This document shows positions 1 to 5,707 of a stretch of 7,345 nt of DNA, one piece after another. The translations under genes and the position numbers were made by a program. Each line of letters begins with the position of its first letter. Within the stretch, counting starts at the first letter, position 1. Origin of the DNA: Deltaproteobacteria bacterium GWA2_55_10 (lineage in GTDB: Bacteria; Desulfobacterota; GWC2-55-46); the NCBI GenBank assembly GCA_001797415.1, contig MGPL01000029.1, forward strand, positions 68,628 to 75,972, written 5' to 3'. The notes under the pieces are model-generated. The model saw only the letters and a list, made by a program, of their open reading frames with translations, was not told where the DNA came from and made no database searches.

Positions 1-143
1 TAAGCCACCCTTGCCACAGGTATTATCGTCTTGCGCGCTGTCCTCACAGGGTCGCCGTACGCGGTCTTTACAGTTGCACTGGATTTCAGCGCGCCCGAGA
101 TGTCCTTCAGAAGGTCCTTTGTCCTGAAAAATCGGAATAGCAT
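1..143 (-). CDS. GerW/YtfJ-family (sporulation protein YtfJ-like) protein, N-terminal fragment
   Basis: The first 47 codons are visible and the gene runs off the left edge. The ATG at 143-141 is preceded on the minus strand by AAAGGAG about 10 nt upstream, which supports this start. The protein begins MLFRFFRTKDLLKDIS and continues with SSATVKTAYGDPVRTARKTI and then IPVARVA. The pattern 'VKTxYGDPxxxxxxTIIPVAxV' is the N-terminal signature of the GerW (YtfJ) family. In Bacillus this family is needed for normal spore germination, but members are widespread in non-sporulating bacteria, where their role is unknown. It lies 144 bp downstream of aspA on the same strand, either as the last visible member of the murI operon or with its own promoter; I saw no clear promoter in the gap. 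The glycine-rich C-terminal half typical of the family would lie outside the window, so the call rests on the N-terminus only. Confidence 0.8.
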   Translation of the reverse strand, partial: MLFRFFRTKDLLKDISGALKSSATVKTAYGDPVRTARKTIIPVARVA

Positions 144-287
144 AATATTATTTCTCCTTTCCTCTGATAAGTGGTTACAGGGGAAAAAGGTCCAAAGGAA
201 TGCCCCTCATCAAAGTATGCCAGAAAAGAACAGGCAGGGAAGGGGTTATTGCGAGATGAGCTTGAGGCCGGGTATGCCGGCTGCATC

Positions 288-1727
288 CTATTTCTTTGCC
301 CTCCTGTGCTTCTTGAAGGCCGCAAGGTCCATGGGTCTTGTTATGTGTTTCGGGTCAAGGAGGGCGTCCCATTCATGCTCTGTCAATATGCCCTTGCCGA
401 TGACGATCTCCTTTACGGTCTTTCCCGTGCGGAGCGATTCCTTTACGACCTCTGCCGCCTTCTCGTACCCGATGAAGCAGTTCAATATCGTGGCAAGTCC
501 TTCGGAGCTCTCGAAGTTCCTCTCGCATTTTCCGGCGTCAGCCCTTATGCCTCGAACGCATTTTGAGGTGAAGGCTGCTGCAGCGTTTGTAAGTATCTCT
601 ATCGAATGGAGCAGGTTGTAATTTATGACCGGCAGCATCACGTTCAATTGCAGCTGGCCTGCCTGCGCTGCCAGGGCAATCGCCGTATCAGCCCCGACCA
701 CCTGGAACGAGACCATGTCAAGCATCTCAGCCATGACAGGGTTCACCTTGCCGGGCATGATCGATGAGCCTGGCTGTGCGGGCGGCAGCGAGATCTCGGC
801 AATGCCGGTCCTCGGGCCTGACGCAAGGAGGCGGATGTCGTTGGCAATGCGGATGAGGTCGAGGGCCGCGTCGCGCAAGGACCCGGAAAAGGATGAGAAG
901 TCTGTTGAGCTGTTCAGGGCCTCGAAGGTGTCCTCTGCTTTTCTCAACTCCCTTACGCCGCTCGCCTTCCTGAGCGCGTCGAGGACCTTGTCCCTGTAAA
1001 GGGGGTGAGAGTTTATACCAGTGCCGATTGCGGTCGCGCCAAGGCCGATTCTAAAGAGGCCTTCCCTTGCCCTCTCAATGCGTTCCGTTGAGCTTCTAAC
1101 GGCGGAAGCCCACGCGCCGAACTCCTGCCCGAGCGTCATTGGCACCGCGTCCTGCAGATGCGTCCTGCCGGATTTTATTATGCTGTAGAACTCCCCGGCC
1201 TTTGCCTTTAGCGCCTTTTCAAGGCCTCTGAGCGCGTCTATAAGCCCATAAGACGAGAGTATGGCCGCCACCCTCAAGGCAGTGGGCATGGTGTCGTTGG
1301 TGGACTGGCTCGCGTTCACATGGTCGTTGGGGTGGACTATTGCGTAGTCGCCCTTTTTGCCGCCAAGCAGCTCTATCGCCCTGTTAGCGATGACCTCGTT
1401 GGCGTTCATGTTGTGCGATGTCCCGGCCCCGGCCTGGAAGACATCGACTATGAACTGGTCGTGCAGCCTGCCGCCTGTTATCTCCTTCGCGGCCTTTGAG
1501 ATGGCCCTGGCCCTTTTCCTGTCGAGAAGGCCCAGGCTTTCGTTGGCGTTGCAGGCCGCCATCTTCACCATTGCAGTTGCCTTTATGAAGACCGGCTTGG
1601 GCCTGAGACCGCTTATCCGGAAGTTCTCGGATGCGCGGAGCGTCTGTATGCCGTAATAGGCATCCAGAGGCACCTCCTTCTCGCCAAGAGAATCCCTCTC
1701 CAGCCTGAAACGCCTCTCCTCTGGCAT
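288..1727 (-). CDS. aspA: Aspartate ammonia-lyase (aspartase)
   Basis: This 479-residue protein belongs to the aspartase/fumarase superfamily. Aspartase reversibly deaminates L-aspartate to fumarate and ammonia in the cytoplasm and works as a homotetramer. The family signature GSSIMPGKVNP is at residues 320-330, with the catalytic serine expected at S321. Substrate-binding segments are GTSHNMNANE (102-111), HVNASQSTND (136-145) and GRTHLQDAVPMTLGQEF (187-203). The choice of aspartase over class II fumarase rests on YGIQTLRASENF near residue 25, LQDAVPM (fumarases usually have LMDATP), and AGQLQLNVMLPVI (356-368), where fumarases usually have LNVFxP. Length is normal (about 470). The ATG is preceded by GGGGGGAC, which overlaps the 13-bp spacer to the upstream GerMN gene, so co-transcription with murI is likely. 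A 5-bp hairpin at 267-281 follows the stop but lacks a U-tract. Activity on fumarate or another substrate cannot be excluded from sequence alone. Confidence 0.9.
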   Translation of the reverse strand: MPEERRFRLERDSLGEKEVPLDAYYGIQTLRASENFRISGLRPKPVFIKATAMVKMAACNANESLGLLDRKRARAISKAAKEITGGRLHDQFIVDVFQAGAGTSHNMNANEVIANRAIELLGGKKGDYAIVHPNDHVNASQSTNDTMPTALRVAAILSSYGLIDALRGLEKALKAKAGEFYSIIKSGRTHLQDAVPMTLGQEFGAWASAVRSSTERIERAREGLFRIGLGATAIGTGINSHPLYRDKVLDALRKASGVRELRKAEDTFEALNSSTDFSSFSGSLRDAALDLIRIANDIRLLASGPRTGIAEISLPPAQPGSSIMPGKVNPVMAEMLDMVSFQVVGADTAIALAAQAGQLQLNVMLPVINYNLLHSIEILTNAAAAFTSKCVRGIRADAGKCERNFESSEGLATILNCFIGYEKAAEVVKESLRTGKTVKEIVIGKGILTEHEWDALLDPKHITRPMDLAAFKKHRRAKK

Positions 1728-1740
1728 CCCGTCCCCCCTG

Positions 1741-2286
1741 TCAATTTTTGATTATCTGCTTGTCCGGCGCTAAAGGCGTGGTTATGTCTATGTGGCCTGC
1801 GATAGTATCTTTTTTTCGGCCCTCGACAAGGATCTGGACATCCTTGATCTCAGGGAAGTTCAGGGTGAGGGTGTCGACTATGGAATAGATGGTAAGTATC
1901 TCGCCGGTCGAGCCGCCGGGATGGTTCTGGACGACCTCCTTGCTCAAATCCACTGTGGCGGTCTGCCCGTCTATTTTTACTGAAAGGAGCCTTGTGCCCT
2001 CAGGGAGCGTGTTGCCGAGCGACATGTTCTCAGGCCCTTCGAAAAGCTCGTCGAGAGCTGCTTTTGCCTCAGTGGAGAGGCCGCCTTTATCGATCTTCCT
2101 CTTCTCGGCCTTGAGATAGAGGCCTTCCTCGTCGCTGAAATAGACGGCAACATCAATCATATCCTTCGGCGCGGGCCTGCCGGAGAGCCACGCGAGGATG
2201 ATTATGCCCGCTATGAGCGTAAGGGAGGCTATTACGATTATAGGCCAGAGGCCCTTTTTGCCGCTCTTCTTCTTTGCCATTGTCAT
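1741..2286 (-). CDS. Membrane-anchored GerMN-domain protein
   Basis: This 181-residue protein has a basic N-terminus (AKKKSGKKG), one hydrophobic segment at about residues 13-34 and then a single extracytoplasmic GerMN domain at about 43-170. Typical GerMN landmarks are VYFSDEEGLYLKAE (48-61), LPEGTRLLSVKIDGQTATVDL (94-114), TGEILTIYSIVDTLTLNFPE (127-146) and VQILVEG (150-156) followed by DTIAGHIDITTPL. There is no lipobox cysteine, so it should be a signal-anchored membrane protein rather than a lipoprotein. GerM in Bacillus carries two such domains and acts in sporulation and germination; single-domain versions are common in other bacteria with no settled function. Its ATG overlaps the murI stop (ATGA) and no good Shine-Dalgarno precedes it, which points to translational coupling. 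An alternative start is the ATG two codons later (2280), giving MAKKK. In Bacillus gerM is also found near the glutamate racemase gene, so a cell-envelope role is plausible but inferred. Confidence 0.85.
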   Translation of the reverse strand: MTMAKKKSGKKGLWPIIVIASLTLIAGIIILAWLSGRPAPKDMIDVAVYFSDEEGLYLKAEKRKIDKGGLSTEAKAALDELFEGPENMSLGNTLPEGTRLLSVKIDGQTATVDLSKEVVQNHPGGSTGEILTIYSIVDTLTLNFPEIKDVQILVEGRKKDTIAGHIDITTPLAPDKQIIKN

Positions 2287-3155
2287 TCGGAAAGGACAGA
2301 GAGCTCGGCATTGCCAAGCCTGTCTCCGAAGAACCTCCTTCCGACGGTCATGAAGCGTTCAGGAGAATCCGTTACGAAAAACCTGTGAGAGGCCTTTTTC
2401 GAATCTGAAAGAAGGCCGCTGTCCTCGAGGGTCTTTTTGACCTCTGCGGCAGTTGAAGCCGCGGAGTCTATAAGGCTCACCCCGCTGCCCATTACGGATG
2501 ATATCGTATTTTTAAGGAGCGGGTAGTGAGTGCAGCCGAGCACAAGCGTATCGATGCCCTCGTCCTTCAAGCCAGTCAGGTAACGCTCGGCGATTATGCG
2601 CGTGACGGCGTCGTCTGTCCAGCCCTCTTCGACAAGGGGGACAAAGAGGGGGCAGGCCTTGGTGAAGATGACGACATCCTTGCCTGGCTTGACCTCGAAG
2701 TACCTGTCAAAGCTCTTCTTGCCGTGCTCCACTATGTCAAAGGCCCCGCCGTCGCATAGCCTTTTGATCGCGTTAACGTATGAATTGCTCTTGATGGTGC
2801 CTTCGGTGCCGATGACGCCTATCCTCTTTGCCGTCGTAGCCGCTACCGCCGCGCGCGCGCCCGGCTCGATGACGCCGATTACAGGTATGTCGAGCACACT
2901 TGCGAGCTTAGGCACCGCATAGGCTGATGCCGTGTTGCAGGCCGCCACCAGCATCTTGACGCCATGTTTCTGGAGGAACCTGGCTATCTCGAAGGAATAC
3001 CGCTCGATGGTCTCCTTTGACTTGCTGCCGTACGGGACCCTTGCCGTGTCTCCGAGATAGATGGTGCTCTCTGAGGGGAGGAGGTTCGTTATCTCACGGA
3101 GGACGGTAAGGCCGCCGATGCCTGAATCGAATACCCCGATGGGACTTTGTTTCAT
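2283..3155 (-). CDS. murI: Glutamate racemase
   Basis: This 290-residue cytoplasmic enzyme interconverts L- and D-glutamate and supplies D-Glu for the peptidoglycan stem peptide. Diagnostic segments are GVFDSGIGGLTVLREI (7-22) with the conserved Asp10, YLGDTARVPYGSKS (33-46), AACNTASAYA (71-80) with catalytic Cys73, VIGVIEPGARAA (92-103) and LGCTHYPLL (206-214) with catalytic Cys208. Both cysteines of the two-base mechanism are present. The C-terminus FFVTDSPERFMTVGRRFFG (259-277) is typical, and length is normal for the family (about 265-290). The ATG is fixed by the family N-terminus but has only a weak, distant purine-rich stretch upstream (AGGCAGGG, about 13 nt away). It is the first gene of the leftward group murI-gerM-aspA. 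A promoter candidate at 3291-3319 would give a leader of about 130 nt that includes the inverted repeat at 3184-3267. Confidence 0.97.
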   Translation of the reverse strand: MKQSPIGVFDSGIGGLTVLREITNLLPSESTIYLGDTARVPYGSKSKETIERYSFEIARFLQKHGVKMLVAACNTASAYAVPKLASVLDIPVIGVIEPGARAAVAATTAKRIGVIGTEGTIKSNSYVNAIKRLCDGGAFDIVEHGKKSFDRYFEVKPGKDVVIFTKACPLFVPLVEEGWTDDAVTRIIAERYLTGLKDEGIDTLVLGCTHYPLLKNTISSVMGSGVSLIDSAASTAAEVKKTLEDSGLLSDSKKASHRFFVTDSPERFMTVGRRFFGDRLGNAELSVLSE

Positions 3156-3183
3156 CTGCTTTTTACAGCCCTGCCTTTCGTAG

Positions 3184-3267
3184 TTCCCCTCTTTTTTAAA
3201 GAGGGGCAGGGGAGATTATAATCGACTTTTTTATAATCCCCCTCAATCCCCCTTTAGAAAAGGGGAA
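3184..3267. repeat. Nested imperfect inverted repeat (MITE-like element)
   Basis: Two arms of about 38 bp (3184-3221 and 3231-3267) are imperfect reverse complements, separated by 9 bp (3222-3230). Both inner ends read TTATAA and both outer ends are TTCCCC/GGGGAA. Each arm is itself a palindrome: left CCCCTCTTT-TTT-AAAGAGGGG (3186-3206), right CCCCTTT-AGA-AAAGGGG (3249-3265). The element therefore can fold as one long hairpin or as two short ones. No coding capacity is seen. Similar 'tccccctttag…aaaagggg' units are familiar as multi-copy intergenic repeats in environmental bacterial genomes (recollection, not tested here). No clear target-site duplication is visible. It lies between the divergent murI and polX genes, downstream of the likely murI promoter. 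Confidence 0.75.
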
Positions 3268-3290
3268 AGAAAATCTCGGATATCCTTGTA

Positions 3291-3319
3291 AGTTTAGGTA
3301 AACCCCTGTCCGGTGTCAA
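3291..3319 (-). promoter_or_regulatory. Sigma-70-type promoter for the murI operon
   Basis: On the minus strand a perfect -35 hexamer TTGACA (3319-3314) is followed after exactly 17 bp by TAAACT (3296-3291), a 4-of-6 match to the -10 consensus. Transcription would begin near 3284 and run leftward through the inverted repeat into murI. It is inferred from sequence only. Confidence 0.55.
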
Positions 3320-3359
3320 TCCATATTTGGGGCTTCCGGCCAGATGCAATAAAACATTG

Positions 3360-3372
3360 TATATTATATAGT
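3360..3372 (+). promoter_or_regulatory. AT-rich possible -10 region for polX
   Basis: The run TATATTATATAGT contains several overlapping -10-like hexamers (TATATT, TATTAT, TATAGT) about 40-50 bp before the preferred polX start. No convincing -35 hexamer is found at 16-18 bp upstream of any of them, so this is only a weak candidate. Confidence 0.25.
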
Positions 3373-3402
3373 ATCTACTGCTGATTTGAAAGAAAGGCGG
3401 TT

Positions 3403-3407
3403 GGGGG
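3403..3407 (+). promoter_or_regulatory. Ribosome binding site deciding the polX TTG start
   Basis: GGGGG sits 5 nt before the TTG at 3413, and AAAGGCGG (3393-3400) lies slightly further upstream. By contrast, the in-frame TTG at 3386 has no purine-rich site before it. This favours 3413 as the start. Confidence 0.5.
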
Positions 3408-3412
3408 CGAAA

Positions 3413-5155
3413 TTGGAGAACAGCGAAATTGCCAGAGTATTTTATGAAATTGCCGACCTCCTCGAGATACAGGGGGGCTACCGCTTCAGGATAAGGTCAT
3501 ACAGGAACGCCGGTATGGTCGTGGAGGGCCTGCCGGAAGGCCTCAAGAACCTATTTGAAAAGGATGGCGAGGACGGGCTGAAGGGCATACCCGGCATAGG
3601 CGAGAGCACCAGGGCAAAGATAATCGAGATGCTCTCGACTGGAAAATGCAAGTACCACCAGGAACTCCTGAAGGAGATGCCCGTCGGCATGCTGGAAATA
3701 ATAAAGGTATCCGGAGTCGGCCCGAAAAAGGCGGCATTTGTCCACAAGGAGCTTGGCATAAATACCATCGACGAGCTTGAGAAGGCGGCAGAGTCCGGGC
3801 TGATACAGAACCTCCCAGGCTTCGGAGAGGTCTCCGAGCAGAAGATACTCAAGGGCATCAAGGACCTCAAGGCCCGCACACGGCAGTTCAAGCTATCCGT
3901 CGTCATACCCGTTGCCCAGTCTTTTACCCAATACCTGAGGTCAGTGCCGGGCATAATCGATATCGTGCCGTCCGGCAGCTTCAGGCGATGGAAGGAGACG
4001 GTCGGAGACCTCGACATACTTACGACCTGCAAGGATTCGCGCCCTGTCATGGACCACTTCGTGAAGCACCCTGATGTAAGGGAGGTATTGTCAAAGGGCG
4101 AGACCAAGTCAACAGTTGTGCTCGCATCGGGCCTTCATGTCGATATAAGGGTGCTTGAGAAGAAGTCATTCGGCGCAGCGCTCCAGTATTTTACAGGCTC
4201 AAAGGCGCACAACGTGGCCTTGCGGGACCGGGCAAAGAGGATGGGCCTCAAGATAAGCGAGTACGGGGTGTTCAAGGAAAGGGGCGAGGTCTGGGTCGTC
4301 GGCAATAAAGAAGAGGACGTATATAAAGCAGTGGGCCTGCCCTGGATCCCGCCTGAGCTGAGAGAGAACAGGGGAGAGTTGGAGGCTGCGGAAGAGGGCC
4401 GCCTTCCGGCACAGCTTCAGTACTCGGATATAAAAGGCGACCTGCATGTGCATACAAAGGAGAGCGATGGCGCGTACACGCTTGAGGATATGGCAGAGGC
4501 GGCAATGAAAATGGGTTACGAGTACATAGCGGTAACCGACCATTCAAAGGCAGTCGGCATAGCGCACGGGCTCGATGAGGCGAGGCTCAACGCGCAGATA
4601 AGGATGGTCGACGAATATAATGACAAACTCAAGAGGCAGAGAAAAAAGTTTCGGGTCCTGAAGGCGACCGAAGTCGATATCAGGGGAGACGGAACGCTCG
4701 ACCACCCGGAGGGCGTATTGAAGAAGCTCGACTGCGTGGTCGCATCGGTCCATTCGGGCTTCGGGATGGGCATGGAGGAGATGACAAATAGGGTCATAAA
4801 GGCCGTAAGGACGGGACTTATAAACATCATCGGCCACCCGACCGGAAGGCTTATCAATGAGAGGGAGCCGTATCAGATAGACCTTGAGAAGGTCTTGTCT
4901 GAGGCGAAGAAATACAATGTCGCCGTAGAGCTCAATTCATATCCTGACAGGCTGGACGTAAACGATGTCCATTGCCTGCTTGCAAAGCAGAAGGGCGTGC
5001 TTGTAGCCATTTCTACCGACTCGCACTCGATCTATCACCTTGAGAACATGATCTATGGAGTACATACGGCACGACGTGGTTGGCTTGAGAAGAAGGATGT
5101 CCTCAACACGAGGAGCTTGAAAGAGCTGATGAAGGTTCTGAAGGGGAAGGGGTAG
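3413..5155 (+). CDS. polX: DNA polymerase/3'-5' exonuclease PolX (X family with PHP domain)
   Basis: This bacterial family-X DNA polymerase is expected to fill gaps and resect 3' ends in DNA repair. From TTG 3413 the protein is 580 residues and begins MENSEIARVFYEIADLLEIQ, which matches family N-termini and length. Starting at TTG 3386 would add nine atypical residues. Helix-hairpin-helix motifs are at about 58-72 (GIPGIGESTRAKIIE), 99-116 (VSGVGPKKAAFVHKELGI) and 134-149. The nucleotidyltransferase core has GSFRRWKETVGDLDIL (188-203), with metal-binding D199 and D201, the third Asp D244 in HVDIRV, and YFTGSKAHN (259-267). The PHP domain (about 341-570) keeps its metal ligands: H345/H347 (DLHVHT), D376/H377, E420, H431, H447, H475 and D536/H538. 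Both activities therefore look intact. It stands alone on the plus strand, divergent from murI, with short palindromic repeats on either side. Confidence 0.95.
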   Translation: MENSEIARVFYEIADLLEIQGGYRFRIRSYRNAGMVVEGLPEGLKNLFEKDGEDGLKGIPGIGESTRAKIIEMLSTGKCKYHQELLKEMPVGMLEIIKVSGVGPKKAAFVHKELGINTIDELEKAAESGLIQNLPGFGEVSEQKILKGIKDLKARTRQFKLSVVIPVAQSFTQYLRSVPGIIDIVPSGSFRRWKETVGDLDILTTCKDSRPVMDHFVKHPDVREVLSKGETKSTVVLASGLHVDIRVLEKKSFGAALQYFTGSKAHNVALRDRAKRMGLKISEYGVFKERGEVWVVGNKEEDVYKAVGLPWIPPELRENRGELEAAEEGRLPAQLQYSDIKGDLHVHTKESDGAYTLEDMAEAAMKMGYEYIAVTDHSKAVGIAHGLDEARLNAQIRMVDEYNDKLKRQRKKFRVLKATEVDIRGDGTLDHPEGVLKKLDCVVASVHSGFGMGMEEMTNRVIKAVRTGLINIIGHPTGRLINEREPYQIDLEKVLSEAKKYNVAVELNSYPDRLDVNDVHCLLAKQKGVLVAISTDSHSIYHLENMIYGVHTARRGWLEKKDVLNTRSLKELMKVLKGKG

Positions 5156-5187
5156 GCGGGCAGGCTGGGCTGTGCCCACAATAATAT

Positions 5188-5218
5188 GAGATTGCTTCGC
5201 TTCGCTCGCAATGACAGG
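5188..5218. repeat. Short palindromic intergenic repeat of the 'VIASEAKQS' type
   Basis: The core ATTGC…GCAAT (5191-5212) encloses TTCGCTTCGCTC and is followed by GACAGG. Read on the minus strand this gives the pseudo-peptide VIASEAKQSH, a familiar hallmark of a very widespread intergenic repeat that is often mis-annotated as protein. It lies about 35 bp after the polX stop. A small hairpin, TGGGC-TGT-GCCCA (5166-5178), precedes it, but there is no U-tract. The family assignment is from recollection. Confidence 0.6.
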
Positions 5219-5249
5219 CATGACAGACTTCTCTGAATCAGAGCTGAAC

Positions 5250-5275
5250 TTGACAGTCCTCCTGAGTATTATAAC
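5250..5275 (+). promoter_or_regulatory. Weak promoter candidate for the BON lipoprotein gene
   Basis: A perfect TTGACA (5250-5255) is followed by TATAAC (5270-5275), but the spacer is only 14 bp, shorter than the usual 16-18. A perfect small inverted repeat, CTCTG-AAT-CAGAG (5231-5243), lies immediately upstream. A promoter must exist somewhere in this 160-bp region if the gene is not read from polX, but this one is not certain. Confidence 0.25.
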
Positions 5276-5316
5276 CTTTTAGATAGGGAACTTTAAACAG
5301 ATAAGGAGCTAAAATC

Positions 5317-5643
5317 ATGGTAAAAAATAGCGTATTCAGATTCCTTGCCAGTTTCATGCTCATAGCGTCTATCGCGGGCTGCCAGGCGACGGCGACGCAA
5401 AGGACAGCCGGAGAGACCGTCGATGACGCGACGCTCACGACCAGGATAAAGTCAAATATCATTCAGGACCAGTCGTTGAAGGCGTTCCAGATAGACGTCG
5501 ACACCTACAGGGGCGTGGTCCAGCTTAACGGTTTCGTCGATTCTGAGGATAGCGCCAGAAGGGCCGTGGAGATCGCCAGAAATGTCCCGGGCGTCGAATC
5601 CGTAAAGAACAACCTCCAGGTAAAGCCTCAGGCAGCAGGTTAG
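5317..5643 (+). CDS. Small BON-domain lipoprotein
   Basis: This 108-residue protein has a short signal peptide (VKNSVFRFLASFMLIAS) ending in the lipobox SIAGC with the lipidated cysteine at residue 22. Residue +2 is Gln, not Asp, so by the enterobacterial Lol rule it would go to the outer membrane. Residues about 36-103 form one BON domain: DATLTTRIKSNIIQDQSLKA, then FQIDVDTYRGVVQLNGFVDS, then ARNVPGVESVKNNLQV. BON domains occur in OsmY-like periplasmic stress proteins, secretins and channels and are thought to bind membranes or stabilise the envelope. The specific role here is unknown. The ATG has a good Shine-Dalgarno, AAGGAG (5303-5308), 8 nt upstream. It is a monocistronic gene ending at a strong terminator. 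Confidence 0.88.
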   Translation: MVKNSVFRFLASFMLIASIAGCQATATQRTAGETVDDATLTTRIKSNIIQDQSLKAFQIDVDTYRGVVQLNGFVDSEDSARRAVEIARNVPGVESVKNNLQVKPQAAG

Positions 5644-5647
5644 GGCC

Positions 5648-5685
5648 AAAAAAAAAGGGCCGGTCAAAAGACCGGCCCCTTTCTT
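5648..5685. terminator. Bidirectional rho-independent terminator
   Basis: A perfect 9-bp GC-rich stem, GGGCCGGTC (5657-5665) and GACCGGCCC (5670-5678), closes an AAAA loop. On the plus strand it is followed by CTTTCTT and ends the BON gene. On the minus strand it is followed by nine uninterrupted T residues (complement of 5648-5656) and ends the CNNM gene, whose stop is at 5708. It serves two convergent genes, and the minus-strand direction is the stronger. Confidence 0.92.
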
Positions 5686-5707
5686 GAACTACGAATTCAG
5701 CAGCCTG

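Noticed and set aside
267..281. GCCGG-GTATG-CCGGC hairpin as an aspA terminator
   Set aside because: The stem is only 5 bp and no T-tract follows on the minus strand.
31..621. Plus-strand 196-codon open frame and a second one at 171-566
   Set aside because: Both are largely antisense to aspA and gerW, which have strong family matches. The translations show no recognisable domain and no ribosome site that would support them.
3215..3237. TATAAT-like elements within the inverted repeat as promoters
   Set aside because: ATTATAAT is palindromic and present in the element by its nature. No -35 hexamer lies at 16-18 bp on either strand.
4937..5221. Minus-strand 94-codon frame beginning MPVIASEAKQSH
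   Set aside because: It starts inside a known type of palindromic repeat and then runs antisense through the end of polX, a classic spurious call.
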